64,000 nt of DNA, from assembly GCA_964621265.1 (NCBI GenBank), contig CAZULQ010000002.1, forward strand, positions 62,001 to 126,000, read 5' to 3'. The notes under the pieces are model-generated. The model was not told the DNA's origin, made no database searches, and saw only the letters and a program-made list of their open reading frames with translations. This document shows, one piece after another, positions 32,806 to 41,900 of the stretch. Position 1 is the stretch's first letter. Each line of letters begins with the position of its first letter. Position numbers and translations under genes: made by a program. The stretch comes from Porcipelethomonas sp964621265 (GTDB lineage: Bacteria; Bacillota; Clostridia; Oscillospirales; Ruminococcaceae).

Positions 32806-33495
32806 ATGGGTTTTTTTGACAAGGTTAAAAACGCTGCCGGAAACGCTGTGAATTCTATCAGCGACACAGGCAAGGAGTTTACAGAAAAGGCAAGAATCAA
32901 CAAGGCTCTCAAGAACGAAGAGGCAAAAATCAACAACCTCTATTTCACAATGGGTCAGAAGCTTTTTAATGATAACGAAACTGCACCTGCAGGCTATGAA
33001 GAATTCTTTGAAAGCATCAAGGCTTCCAAGAACGAAATGGAAAAGCTCAATCAGGAGCTTATGATTCTCAATTCAAATACTGCATGCCCTAACTGCGGAA
33101 CAAAGTTTGCAGAAGGTCAGCAGTTCTGCCGTGGCTGCGGCACTAACCTTGCTGAGGCTATGGAAAAAATGAGACAGCAGCAGGAACAGATGATGCAGCA
33201 GCAGATGGCACAGCAGCAGGCTATGCAGCAGCAGATGATGCAGCAGCAGATGGCACAGCAACAGGCTATGCAGCAACAGATGGCTCAGCAGCAGGCTATG
33301 CAGCAGCAGATGGCTCAGCAGCAGGCTATGCAGCAACAGATGGCACAGCAGCAGGCTATGCAGCAGCAAATGGCACAGCAGCAGGCTATGCAGCAGGCAC
33401 AGGCTCAGCAGGCGGCTCCACAGGCCCCTCAGAACCCACAGGGTCTCCAGACACCACAGAATCCTATGGTTAACGGCAATAACCCACAGCAGTAA
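32806..33495 (+). CDS. Zinc-ribbon protein with Gln/Met-rich repeat tail
   Basis: 229 residues. N-terminal helical region (about 1-90, rich in Lys/Glu/Asn; likely coiled coil), a zinc ribbon CPNCGTKF...CRGCG (about 95-112), and then a tail of Gln, Met and Ala with six near-identical decapeptides MAQQQAMQQQ (33205-33399), ending in a Pro/Gln/Asn stretch. Related proteins with a YhfH/zinc-ribbon plus SPFH- or PspA-like region occur in Firmicutes, but the function here is unknown. The tail is intrinsically disordered and could self-associate. AAAGGAG precedes the ATG; own promoter and terminator. Confidence 0.85.
   Translation: MGFFDKVKNAAGNAVNSISDTGKEFTEKARINKALKNEEAKINNLYFTMGQKLFNDNETAPAGYEEFFESIKASKNEMEKLNQELMILNSNTACPNCGTKFAEGQQFCRGCGTNLAEAMEKMRQQQEQMMQQQMAQQQAMQQQMMQQQMAQQQAMQQQMAQQQAMQQQMAQQQAMQQQMAQQQAMQQQMAQQQAMQQAQAQQAAPQAPQNPQGLQTPQNPMVNGNNPQQ
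33205..33399 (+). repeat. Coding tandem repeat, 30-nt unit, six copies
   Basis: A 30-nt unit encoding MAQQQAMQQQ occurs six times, with one 15-nt insertion (MMQQQ) after the first copy. Units differ by silent CAG/CAA and GCA/GCT changes. Copy number likely varies between strains by slippage in multiples that keep frame. Confidence 0.9.
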
Positions 33496-33502
33496 AATCA
33501 AG

Positions 33503-33532
33503 GGCGATATGATTTATTCATATCGCCTTTTT
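33503..33532 (+). terminator. Terminator after zinc-ribbon gene
   Basis: 10-bp stem GGCGATATGA / TCATATCGCC with TTTAT loop followed by TTTTTG. Confidence 0.9.
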
Positions 33533-33650
33533 GTGTGTGATAAAGCCGCTCTTTTTGTCAATTGATTTACGGCTTAATGATGAATAAAAAACAGGGTGAA
33601 ACCCGCAAAAAAATCAGTTGATTTTTTGGTCGTTTTTTTGTTAAAACCTC

Positions 33651-33679
33651 TTGACATTAATCAAAAAAAATAGTATCAT
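33651..33679 (+). promoter_or_regulatory. Promoter of guaB
   Basis: TTGACA (33651-33656), 17-nt spacer, TATCAT (33674-33679). An A-rich/T-rich hairpin (AAATCA/TGATTT) lies 40 bp upstream and could be a leftover terminator. The 90-nt leader has no recognisable purine riboswitch. Confidence 0.75.
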
Positions 33680-33771
33680 TATAAAAATAGATTGTTGCAA
33701 AAAAGCTCGAAAAAAGTTTTTGTTTTTTCTCTGAATCAAGACTTGTTTTCGTGCTGTAAGGAGGATTATTT

Positions 33772-35238
33772 ATGCTTGGTGAGGGTAAATTTGTTAAAGA
33801 AGGACTGACTTTTGACGACGTACTGCTTATTCCTGCAAAGTCTGACGTAACTCCGAATATGATTAATCTCGGAACAAGACTTGCCGGTGACGTTATGCTC
33901 AAGACACCTATCATGACTGCCGCAATGGACACTGTTACAGAAGCTAAAATGGCTATCGCTATCGCAAGAGAAGGCGGTATCGGTATTATCCACAAGAACA
34001 TGTCAATTGAACAGCAGGCTGACGAGGTTGACAAGGTTAAGCGTTCAGAAAACGGCGTTATCGTAAATCCGTTCTCACTCACAGCTGACAGATTTGTTTA
34101 TGACGCTGATGAGCTCATGGGAAAATACAAGATTTCAGGTGTGCCTATTGTTGACGATGAAGGCAAGCTCGTTGGTATCATCACAAACAGAGATATGCGT
34201 TTCATCACAGATTACAACATGAAGATTGACGATGTAATGACAAAGAACAACCTCATTACTGCTCCAATCGGAACAACTCTTGAACAGGCGCAGGAAATTC
34301 TCCGTACACACAAGATTGAAAAGCTTCCTTTAGTAGACGACAACGGCTACCTCAAGGGACTTATTACAATAAAGGATATCGAAAAGGCTATTCAGTATCC
34401 GAACTCAGCAAGAGACAAGGGCGGCAGACTCCTTTGCGGTGCCGCAATCGGTGTTACTGCTGACGTTCTCGAAAGAGCAGGAAAGCTCATCGAAGCTCAG
34501 GTTGACGTTCTCGTTCTTGACTCAGCACATGGTCACTCACAGAATATTATGAAGTGCCTTAAGATGGTTAAGGAAGCATATCCGCACATTCCTGTTATTG
34601 CAGGTAATATCGCAACTGCTGAAGCTGCTGAAGACCTCATCGCTGCAGGTGCTGACTGCTTAAAGGTTGGTATCGGCCCTGGTTCTATCTGTACAACACG
34701 TGTTGTTGCAGGTATCGGTGTTCCACAGGTTTCTGCAGTATATGACGTTGCAAGAGTTGCTCAGAAGCACAACATTCCTGTTATCGCTGACGGCGGTATC
34801 AAGTACTCAGGCGATATCGTAAAGGCTCTCGCTGCAGGTGCAAATGTTGTAATGCTCGGTTCACTTTTAGCAGGCTGTGAAGAAGCTCCCGGTGAAACAG
34901 AAATCTTCCAGGGACGTCAGTTCAAGGTATACAGAGGCATGGGCTCTCTCGGTGCTATGGCATGCGGTTCCAAGGACAGATACTTCCAGGAAGGTGCTAA
35001 AAAGCTTGTTCCTGAAGGCGTTGAAGGACGAGTTCCTTTCAAGGGTCCTGTTGCTGACACAATTTTCCAGCTTGTCGGTGGTATCCGTTCAGGTATGGGT
35101 TACTGCGGCTGTGTTGATATTCCGACACTCCACGAAAAGTCACAGTTTGTAAGAATTACAGGTGCAGGTCTTAAGGAAAGCCACCCACACGATATTTATA
35201 TCACAAAGGAAGCTCCTAACTATTCTGCACAGATTTAA
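33772..35238 (+). CDS. guaB: Inosine-5'-monophosphate dehydrogenase
   Basis: 488 residues. TIM barrel split by two CBS domains (about residues 95-205). Motifs: LTFDDVLLIPAKSD at the N-terminus, KVGIGPGSICTTR near 300 with the catalytic Cys, IADGGIKYSGD near 340, YRGMGSLGAM near 385 and the flap Arg/Tyr region near 400. Catalyses the first committed step of GMP synthesis. AAGGAGG precedes the ATG; strongly codon-biased. Confidence 0.97.
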   Translation: MLGEGKFVKEGLTFDDVLLIPAKSDVTPNMINLGTRLAGDVMLKTPIMTAAMDTVTEAKMAIAIAREGGIGIIHKNMSIEQQADEVDKVKRSENGVIVNPFSLTADRFVYDADELMGKYKISGVPIVDDEGKLVGIITNRDMRFITDYNMKIDDVMTKNNLITAPIGTTLEQAQEILRTHKIEKLPLVDDNGYLKGLITIKDIEKAIQYPNSARDKGGRLLCGAAIGVTADVLERAGKLIEAQVDVLVLDSAHGHSQNIMKCLKMVKEAYPHIPVIAGNIATAEAAEDLIAAGADCLKVGIGPGSICTTRVVAGIGVPQVSAVYDVARVAQKHNIPVIADGGIKYSGDIVKALAAGANVVMLGSLLAGCEEAPGETEIFQGRQFKVYRGMGSLGAMACGSKDRYFQEGAKKLVPEGVEGRVPFKGPVADTIFQLVGGIRSGMGYCGCVDIPTLHEKSQFVRITGAGLKESHPHDIYITKEAPNYSAQI

Positions 35239-35247
35239 TAAAATTTT

Positions 35248-35281
35248 ATGCCGTACCTTTACGAAACAGGTGCGGCATTTC
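35248..35281 (+). terminator. Terminator after guaB
   Basis: 11-bp stem ATGCCGTACCT / AGGTGCGGCAT with one G-U pair and a 9-nt loop, followed by TTTC. Confidence 0.75.
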
Positions 35282-35302
35282 AGTATATGAAAGGAAAGAG
35301 AT

Positions 35303-35791
35303 ATGAAAATTTCAAAGGTGATTATTTCAGCCATAGCTTTATTTTCCCTTGCGCTGTCATGCTCCTGTAACAACAACACAGCAGGCGAATCCGCAAAAAC
35401 TGAGCCGACATCTGTTACAGAAGCTCCGCTGACGCAGGACATTGTCGCTTCGGGCGAGTTTACCGTTACAGTACACGACACCATACCTTTTTACGGAAAT
35501 CCTCCCGAGGAAAAGCTGCTTGTGGTTTCGTTCTTCCAGGATTATCCTTTTATTCTGAACGCTGACCAGTCAATTATAAGTGAGCTCAAAACAGGAGAAG
35601 CCTATGTTTTCACTTTCGAGGACTGCCGCTTGCTTAGTGTTCCGACAGCATATCTCAGTGACGGAAATGTTTCCCAGAATATCCTTTCGTGGCCGCAAAT
35701 TGAGGTTACGGGCGTTCGTGAGCCGAAGGAAAATGAACTCGGAATGGAATCGCTGTGTAATCTGACTTATGAAATAGATGAAGAGCAGTAA
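35303..35791 (+). CDS. Small lipoprotein of unknown function
   Basis: 162 residues. Lipoprotein signal peptide, lipobox near LALSC or LSCSC (about residues 15-20), then a Thr/Glu-rich linker and a compact domain of about 110 residues (FTVTVHDTIPF... to LMTYEIDEEQ-like end) with predicted beta strands. It looks like a small OB- or Ig-like surface domain, but I do not recognise a family. It is convergent with spoIID, 7 bp apart, with no clear terminator between them. Confidence 0.75.
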   Translation: MKISKVIISAIALFSLALSCSCNNNTAGESAKTEPTSVTEAPLTQDIVASGEFTVTVHDTIPFYGNPPEEKLLVVSFFQDYPFILNADQSIISELKTGEAYVFTFEDCRLLSVPTAYLSDGNVSQNILSWPQIEVTGVREPKENELGMESLCNLTYEIDEEQ

Positions 35792-35798
35792 GAAACAA

Positions 35799-36818
35799 TT
35801 AATTCCCCACCCTTTCCAGTTCTGTGCCTGGGTAATAATGCGCTAAGATTTCCTTGTACGTACTCCCCTCCTGTGCCATTGCGTTTGCGCCGTACTGGCT
35901 CATTCCCACTGCGTGACCGTAGCCCTTTGTTGTAATGGCAAAGCCCTTGTCATATTTGACTTCAAATGCCGCTGAACGCAGAGAGAGCGCAGTTCTGATT
36001 TCCTGTCCCGTAAGCGTCATATCCCCGACGGGCATACCAAGCACAGTCCCCGCATCGCTGAGTTCCGCCTTGCCAAACCATTTTTCAGGCTCGGAACCCA
36101 GCTTTATGTCCTCAAATGCAGTTTCGAGAAGCTTTCGCATTTCGTCGGTTGTGAAGCTGTATTCCTCAAGATACTTCGGGGCAGTTTTGTCCTCCTTGCT
36201 TTCAACCGAAACAAGATATTCAATCTCACTCCCCCAGATGTTCTCGGCGCTTTCTGTTTTCCCCGACGACATCGAGTGAAAGGCCGCAATAATCGGCTCG
36301 TCGTTATATACCAGAATTTCGTCCGCAACAGCCTCGGCTGCCTTGCGGATTTTTTCTGCATACTGCTCATAGTTTTCGCCGTAATACTGTCTTGCCTGAC
36401 TTTCCGTGAAATACGCCTGATACTTTGTGCTGTCATTTGAAAAGTAGGCTCCGTTAAGCTCGGGGTCGGGCGTTGTAAGCGCCTTTTGCTTCTGACGCTC
36501 GGCATAGGTGTGTGCGGCAACAGCCTGTGCTTTGAGTGCCTCGGTTTCAAAGGTTGCAGGCATCTCGGCACACACCGCCCCGACGATGTAGTCGATAACG
36601 GGAATTTCCTCGGTTTTGCCTGTTGATATGTCGAAAACTATGTAGGTTTCATCGGAAACCGCTGTCTCCTTTTCGGCTTCCGTTTTTTGCGTTGTTTCCT
36701 CAGTCTGTGCCGCTTTTTCGTACGGCTTATCCGCCGTTTTTTCACCGATAAGCGGTATCGCGGGAATCGAAACTAAAAGCAATGCAAAAATGAGTGCCGC
36801 AAAAATATATGACTTCAT
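35799..36818 (-). CDS. spoIID: SpoIID/LytB-domain protein
   Basis: 339 residues. One N-terminal membrane segment (about 5-25) is followed by an acidic linker rich in Glu/Thr/Lys, then the SpoIID domain: VCAEMPATFETEALKAQAV near residue 90 (catalytic Glu), SMSSGKTES near 185 and GYGHAVGMSQYGANAMA near 300. SpoIID is a lytic transglycosylase that trims peptidoglycan during engulfment. The sequence supports a sporulation gene, though LytB-like homologues occur outside sporulation; no spoIIM/spoIIP is adjacent. Confidence 0.9.
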   Translation of the reverse strand: MKSYIFAALIFALLLVSIPAIPLIGEKTADKPYEKAAQTEETTQKTEAEKETAVSDETYIVFDISTGKTEEIPVIDYIVGAVCAEMPATFETEALKAQAVAAHTYAERQKQKALTTPDPELNGAYFSNDSTKYQAYFTESQARQYYGENYEQYAEKIRKAAEAVADEILVYNDEPIIAAFHSMSSGKTESAENIWGSEIEYLVSVESKEDKTAPKYLEEYSFTTDEMRKLLETAFEDIKLGSEPEKWFGKAELSDAGTVLGMPVGDMTLTGQEIRTALSLRSAAFEVKYDKGFAITTKGYGHAVGMSQYGANAMAQEGSTYKEILAHYYPGTELERVGN

Positions 36819-36858
36819 AAAAGCCTCCTTGAAAACGTTTATTTTTTTACAGACTTAT

Positions 36859-36887
36859 TTGACATTTTACAGTATTTATAGTATAAT
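36859..36887 (+). promoter_or_regulatory. Consensus promoter of citrate synthase gene
   Basis: TTGACA (36859-36864), 17-nt spacer, TATAAT (36882-36887). Confidence 0.85.
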
Positions 36888-36920
36888 AAAATTTAAGTAT
36901 AACAGAATGGAGAGATGTTT

Positions 36921-38276
36921 GTGAATAATTCAGATAAAAAATTCGGTATAGAAAATTTATGCAGCAGCTCGTCCGAATATTCTAAAATCGATGCACCGCT
37001 TTATGACAAGTTCGGTGTTAAGAGAGGTCTCAGAAATTCAGACGGTACAGGCGTTGTCGCAGGTATTACTAAAATATGTAACGTACATGGATATGTTGTT
37101 AACGAAGGCGACCGTGAACCTATCGAGGGTGAACTTATATACAGAGGCTACAGCATTAAGGATTTAGTTGAAAACGTTTCAGCAGAAAAGCGTTTCGGCT
37201 TTGAGGAAATTACACACCTCCTCCTGACAGGAAAGCTTCCTGACCAGGAATCACTCAAGGCGTTTTCAGATTATCTTGCTGAAAGAAGAGAGCTTCCACC
37301 GGGATTCGTTGTTGACATGATTTTAAAGGCTCCGTCCAAGAATATCATGAACAAGCTCGGAAGAAGTATTCTTGCGCTTTATTCATACGATGATGAATGT
37401 GAAAACACATCAATCGAAAACGAAATGAGAATTGCGCTTGACTTAGTAGCAAAAATGCCTGTTATCATGACAAATGCCTATCAGGCAAAAAAGAGCGCTT
37501 ATGAAAACAAGAGTATGATTATGCATCCGCTCAGAAGAGAAGAAGGAATGGCTGAAACAATCCTTTCACTTCTGCGTCTTGACAGACAGTATACTCCTGA
37601 GGAGGCACAGCTTCTTGATACAATGCTTATGCTCCACGCTGAGCACGGCGGCGGTAACAACTCAACCTTTACATGCCGTGTCCTGACATCATCGGGTACT
37701 GACGCTTATTCAGCATACGCTGCAGCTGTCGGTTCTCTCAAGGGACCACGTCACGGCGGCGCAAACATAAAGGTTATGCAGATGCTCGAAAACTTCAAGA
37801 CAAATGTCAAGAACTGGGAGGACGAGGGTCAGGTTGCCGACCACATGATAAAGGTTCTCAAAAAGGAAGAAAACGACCGTTCAGGTCTTATTTACGGTAT
37901 GGGTCACGCTGTTTACACACTTTCTGACCCGAGAGCCGTAATCTTAAAGAAAAAGGCATTTGAGCTTGCAAAGGGCAGAGAAATTGAAGCTGAATTCAAG
38001 CTTCTTGATACAATCGAGCGCCTTACACCTGAGCTTTTCTATAAGGTTAAGGGCAATGACAAGGTTGTCTGCGCAAATGTTGATATGTATTCAGGTCTTG
38101 TTTACAAGATGCTGGGTATTCCATCGGATTTATATACACCACTCTTTGCGGTTTCAAGAATCGCAGGCTGGGCAGCACACAGAATGGAAGAAATTCTGAC
38201 AGGTTCAAGAATTATCCGTCCTGCATATAAGTCAGTTGCCAAGCCAAGAGAATATGTAAAGCTTTCTGAACGCTGA
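36921..38276 (+). CDS. gltA: Citrate synthase
   Basis: 451 residues. GTG 36921 has GGAG (36909-36912) 8 nt upstream, whereas ATG 36915 has only 2 nt. Motifs: LIYRGYSIKDL, HAEHGGGNNSTFT near residue 235 (catalytic His), GPRHGGANIKVMQ near 280 (second His) and GMGHAVYTLSDPR near 325, with the catalytic Asp near 385. Joins acetyl-CoA and oxaloacetate; in an anaerobe it probably supplies the glutamate branch. Other cycle genes are not nearby. Codon bias is high. Confidence 0.95.
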   Translation: MNNSDKKFGIENLCSSSSEYSKIDAPLYDKFGVKRGLRNSDGTGVVAGITKICNVHGYVVNEGDREPIEGELIYRGYSIKDLVENVSAEKRFGFEEITHLLLTGKLPDQESLKAFSDYLAERRELPPGFVVDMILKAPSKNIMNKLGRSILALYSYDDECENTSIENEMRIALDLVAKMPVIMTNAYQAKKSAYENKSMIMHPLRREEGMAETILSLLRLDRQYTPEEAQLLDTMLMLHAEHGGGNNSTFTCRVLTSSGTDAYSAYAAAVGSLKGPRHGGANIKVMQMLENFKTNVKNWEDEGQVADHMIKVLKKEENDRSGLIYGMGHAVYTLSDPRAVILKKKAFELAKGREIEAEFKLLDTIERLTPELFYKVKGNDKVVCANVDMYSGLVYKMLGIPSDLYTPLFAVSRIAGWAAHRMEEILTGSRIIRPAYKSVAKPREYVKLSER

Positions 38277-38328
38277 GAAGCATAAAAGAAACATTATATA
38301 AAATCAACCCGTAACGGAGGAAAGAGCA

Positions 38329-39645
38329 ATGAAGAAACTGAATATTGTTTTGGCAATGCTTTTTCTCCTGCTTACAGGCTGTAGCTTTTCAGCAAGCATT
38401 GATACTCTTATCATGCCGCCAAAGCTCAGTCGTCAGCAGGAGCATATATACAATGCTCTTGAAAAATATGCGGGAAACAATATCAGTCTCAAATATCCGA
38501 AATCGGGCGACTATCTCTCGGCATTCATTATCGCTGATATCGACGGCGATGACGACGAGGAAGCCATTGTTTTCTACGAAAAGAACTCCGTTTCATCTGA
38601 GGACACTTCCCTCAGAATGAACATTCTTGACTGTATTGATTCGCAGTGGAAATCAGTCTATGACCATGCAACAAACGGAAACGAGGTCGAAAAGGTTGTT
38701 ATAACTCCGCTTGGTGACAGCGGACGAATCAATATAATTGTGGGATACAGTCTCATCAATCAGAGCGAAAAGGTTGTCAGCATATATCACTATGACGAAG
38801 GCATTCTGGAAACGACCTTTGAAAACAACTATTACTCGCTGTTTGATACTACCGACTTAAACGATGACGGCTCAAAGGAGCTTATTATAGCACTCGGTGA
38901 AAGCCCTTCAAGAGAGGCTGAGGTTCAGGTTTATCACCTGAGCGAAAACGGAGAATATCTGAAATCCGACATTGAACTTGTCGGCGAAGGCTACACGGAC
39001 TATCAGAAAGTAAGCTATGGCACACTCGAAAGCGGAAGAAAAGGTATTTATCTTGATGCTGTTATCGGTGTCGGAACAATTGCAACGATTGTTTTCACAG
39101 TCGATGAAAACAATATGCTCAACAGAGTATACACTCCCGACATTGAAAAGGGCGAAACTGTAAGACCTTTAGCATACACATGCAGCGACATTGACGAGGA
39201 CGGAGTTATTGAAATTCCTGTTCCCGAAGTCTTTCCGGGGTATGCCGCTGAGGACAGCGAGCCGCTGAATCTCACAAAGTGGTGTGAACTCAGAAACGAA
39301 AAGATTGCTGTCAAGTTCTTTGGTTATCGCAGTGTTACAAATGCTTATTCTTTCGTTTTCCCCGACAACTGGCTCGGGAATGTGACAGCTTATACAAACG
39401 CTGAAAGAAACTGTCTTTATATATGTGAATATACGGGCAGGGCGCCACAGGACGAAAAGCCGTTCATGCTTATAAAAACGGTTTCAAGAGCCGATTCCGA
39501 ACAGATTGAACAGCTGTCAGGGGACGGTTATGAAATCCTTCAGTCCAGAGGCGACAAGGTGTTTATGATTTATATAGATGATAAACATGAGCTTGCGGGA
39601 GTGCCCGAAGAGCTTATGCTGAAATTCATATTTGATAAAATATAA
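38329..39645 (+). CDS. Lipoprotein with FG-GAP-like acidic repeats, upstream of two-component genes
   Basis: 438 residues. Lipoprotein signal peptide (LLLTGC, Cys about 18). Asp-rich repeats IADIDGDDDEEAIV (near 62), TDLNDDGSKELIIA (near 180) and SDIDEDGVIEIP (near 285) have the FG-GAP/VCBS beta-propeller loop signature that binds calcium. The C-terminal 100 residues form another domain. It lies 63 bp before the response regulator gene and could be an extracellular partner for the sensor kinase. No specific family known. Confidence 0.8.
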   Translation: MKKLNIVLAMLFLLLTGCSFSASIDTLIMPPKLSRQQEHIYNALEKYAGNNISLKYPKSGDYLSAFIIADIDGDDDEEAIVFYEKNSVSSEDTSLRMNILDCIDSQWKSVYDHATNGNEVEKVVITPLGDSGRINIIVGYSLINQSEKVVSIYHYDEGILETTFENNYYSLFDTTDLNDDGSKELIIALGESPSREAEVQVYHLSENGEYLKSDIELVGEGYTDYQKVSYGTLESGRKGIYLDAVIGVGTIATIVFTVDENNMLNRVYTPDIEKGETVRPLAYTCSDIDEDGVIEIPVPEVFPGYAAEDSEPLNLTKWCELRNEKIAVKFFGYRSVTNAYSFVFPDNWLGNVTAYTNAERNCLYICEYTGRAPQDEKPFMLIKTVSRADSEQIEQLSGDGYEILQSRGDKVFMIYIDDKHELAGVPEELMLKFIFDKI

Positions 39646-39708
39646 AAAATATAAGGCAATAACGCAAAATGTGCTTTTGCCTTCTGACAAAGATATGGAG
39701 TGAGAATT

Positions 39709-40407
39709 ATGAAGCGTATATTAGTATGCGAAGATGAGGACGCAATCCGTGATTTTGTTGTTATTAATCTGAAAAGGGCAGGCTACGACGTCTATGACGT
39801 AAACTGCGGTGAAGAGGCGCTGAGAGTTTTCGATGAGGAAAACGGAAACTTTGACATTGTGCTTCTTGACATTATGATGCCGGGTATTGACGGCTTTACT
39901 GTCTGCAAAAAGCTGAGAGAAAAAAGCTCGACCCCGGGAATTATCATGCTTACTGCTAAAACCCAGGAAATGGACAAGGTAAACGGACTTATGATTGGTG
40001 CTGATGACTATATCACAAAGCCGTTTTCACCGTCTGAGCTTACAGCCCGTGTTGACGCTATTTACAGACGTGTACGCATGAGCTTTGTAAAGGACGACAA
40101 GTCGACAATTCTGGAATCGGGTCCGTTTGCACTTGATGTCAAGAGCAGAACCGTTACAAAAAACGGCGAACCGATTGACTTAACTCAGGTTGAATACCAG
40201 ATTTTAGAGTATTTCATGAATAACAAGAACACAGCACTTGACCGTTCAAGCATACTTAACCATATCTGGGGCGAAAGCTATTACGGAGACGACAAAATCG
40301 TTGACGTAAACATAAGAAGAATACGTCTTAAAATTGAGGACGAGCCATCAAATCCGCAGTATATCATGACAATCTGGGGATACGGCTATAAATGGCACGA
40401 AAACTGA
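39709..40407 (+). CDS. OmpR/PhoB-family response regulator
   Basis: 232 residues from ATG 39709 (GGAG 10 nt before; GTG 39700 is less well placed). N-terminal receiver with phosphoacceptor Asp in VLLDIMMPG near residue 53, acidic pair CEDEDA at 7-12 and Lys in YITKPF near 103; C-terminal winged helix (about 130-230) with LTQVEYQILEYFM and VDVNIRRIRLKIE. Followed 46 bp later by its kinase gene, with a short ACGGC/GCCGT hairpin in between. Confidence 0.95.
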   Translation: MKRILVCEDEDAIRDFVVINLKRAGYDVYDVNCGEEALRVFDEENGNFDIVLLDIMMPGIDGFTVCKKLREKSSTPGIIMLTAKTQEMDKVNGLMIGADDYITKPFSPSELTARVDAIYRRVRMSFVKDDKSTILESGPFALDVKSRTVTKNGEPIDLTQVEYQILEYFMNNKNTALDRSSILNHIWGESYYGDDKIVDVNIRRIRLKIEDEPSNPQYIMTIWGYGYKWHEN

Positions 40408-40453
40408 CATAAACCAGACGGCTTTAACGCCGTTTCAGAGGAGCTGAACTGAC

Positions 40454-41875
40454 TTGGCAAAGAGGAGCATTACAAAACGCTGGCTTGTAAATAACCTGGG
40501 CGTTGTTCTTATGATACTTCTGATTATAGAAATGGTGTTTATCTATGTCGCTCAGAATTATTATTACAGCTCCGCAAAGCAGTATCTTGTTTCAAAGCTT
40601 GACGCTGTTACCGATATTCTGACGCTTTATTCCGACGACCCGAATGTCAACTTTTCATCAGAAGTCAGAAACATGCTTGAAAACTTCTCGGAAAAGGACA
40701 AGATGGAGCTTATGGCAATCGACTCAAAGGGCGATATTGCGCTGACATCATCGGGCTTTTCACCTGCTTCTGACATTGTTATGACAGACTACGACAATGC
40801 CATAAAAAGCAAGGACGGCTACGGGTATTTTTCGGGCAAGCAGAATACTGAGGAAAAAATAATGGCGGTTTCATATTCAATTAAGGATATGAACTCGGAA
40901 TACAGCGCGCTGAGAGTTGTCATTTCGCTTTCAGAAATTGACAATTCGCTCACAATGCTCATCATTATCATGACAATTGTGTGTATTGCGATTCTGCTTC
41001 TTATGGCGTTTACGGGGCTTTATTTTGTAAAATCCATTGTAAAGCCTGTTCAGCAGATAAGTGCAACTGCCGCAAAATTCGCAAAGGGCGATTTTTCGGT
41101 CAGAATTGAAAATGTAAGTGATGACGAAATCGGTGAGCTGTGTGTTGCAATCAACCATATGGCTGACGAGCTTTCAAGCGCAGATACCATGAAAAACGAG
41201 TTTATTTCGTCGGTTTCACACGAACTGAGAACTCCGCTTACTGCAATCAAGGGCTGGGCGGAGACAATCAACACAGAGCGTAACGCTGTTATAACTGGCA
41301 AGGGGATGAGAGTTATAACAAACGAGACCGAGCGTCTTTCGAGAATGGTTGAGGAGCTTCTCGACTTCTCACGAATGCAGAGCGGTCACTTCACGCTCCA
41401 GCAGGACACTATGGATATTCTTGCAGAGCTTGGCGACGCTGTGCTGATTTATGCTGAAAAGGCAAGAAGCGAAAATGTTACGATTATATATGAAGAACCT
41501 GAAATGCTGCCGTTTGTATACGGCGACAAAAACCGCATAAGACAGGTTTTCATAAATATTATAGATAATGCTATAAAATATTCCGACAGGGGCGGCGTTG
41601 TAAAAATTCTTGCCGCTGAAAATGAAAACGGTGATATTCTGGTTAAGGTTGAGGACAGCGGCTGTGGTATCAAAAAGACAGACCTGCCGAAAATCAAAAC
41701 CAAATTCTATAAGGCAAACCATACCAAAAAGGGTTCGGGGATTGGTCTTGCCGTTGCAGATGAGATTATATCAATGCACGGCGGAACTCTTACCGTTGAA
41801 AGTGAAGAAGGTAAGGGTACGAGGGTTACTATAATTATTCCTGTTCAGAAAAACGACGACAGGAAGCAGTCCTGA
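40454..41875 (+). CDS. Sensor histidine kinase
   Basis: 473 residues with a TTG start at 40454 that has AGAGGAG (40437-40443) 10 nt upstream. Two membrane helices (about residues 15-35 and 170-190) flank a 130-residue extracytoplasmic domain; then HAMP (about 195-245), HisKA with VSHELRTPLTAIKG near 255 and HATPase_c with N box IIDNAIKYSD near 370, G1 VEDSGCGIKKTD and GSGIGLAVA near 430. Partner of the preceding regulator. The signal is unknown. Confidence 0.94.
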   Translation: MAKRSITKRWLVNNLGVVLMILLIIEMVFIYVAQNYYYSSAKQYLVSKLDAVTDILTLYSDDPNVNFSSEVRNMLENFSEKDKMELMAIDSKGDIALTSSGFSPASDIVMTDYDNAIKSKDGYGYFSGKQNTEEKIMAVSYSIKDMNSEYSALRVVISLSEIDNSLTMLIIIMTIVCIAILLLMAFTGLYFVKSIVKPVQQISATAAKFAKGDFSVRIENVSDDEIGELCVAINHMADELSSADTMKNEFISSVSHELRTPLTAIKGWAETINTERNAVITGKGMRVITNETERLSRMVEELLDFSRMQSGHFTLQQDTMDILAELGDAVLIYAEKARSENVTIIYEEPEMLPFVYGDKNRIRQVFINIIDNAIKYSDRGGVVKILAAENENGDILVKVEDSGCGIKKTDLPKIKTKFYKANHTKKGSGIGLAVADEIISMHGGTLTVESEEGKGTRVTIIIPVQKNDDRKQS

Positions 41876-41900
41876 AAAACGGACGGAAAGGTGCTTTAAA

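Noticed and set aside
33205..33399. CRISPR-like repeat array
   Set aside because: The repeats are contiguous coding units without spacers.
33073..33501. Leu-rich minus-strand frame opposite the Gln repeat
   Set aside because: Antisense of CAG/CAA repeats always yields Leu codons; no start site or conservation signals.
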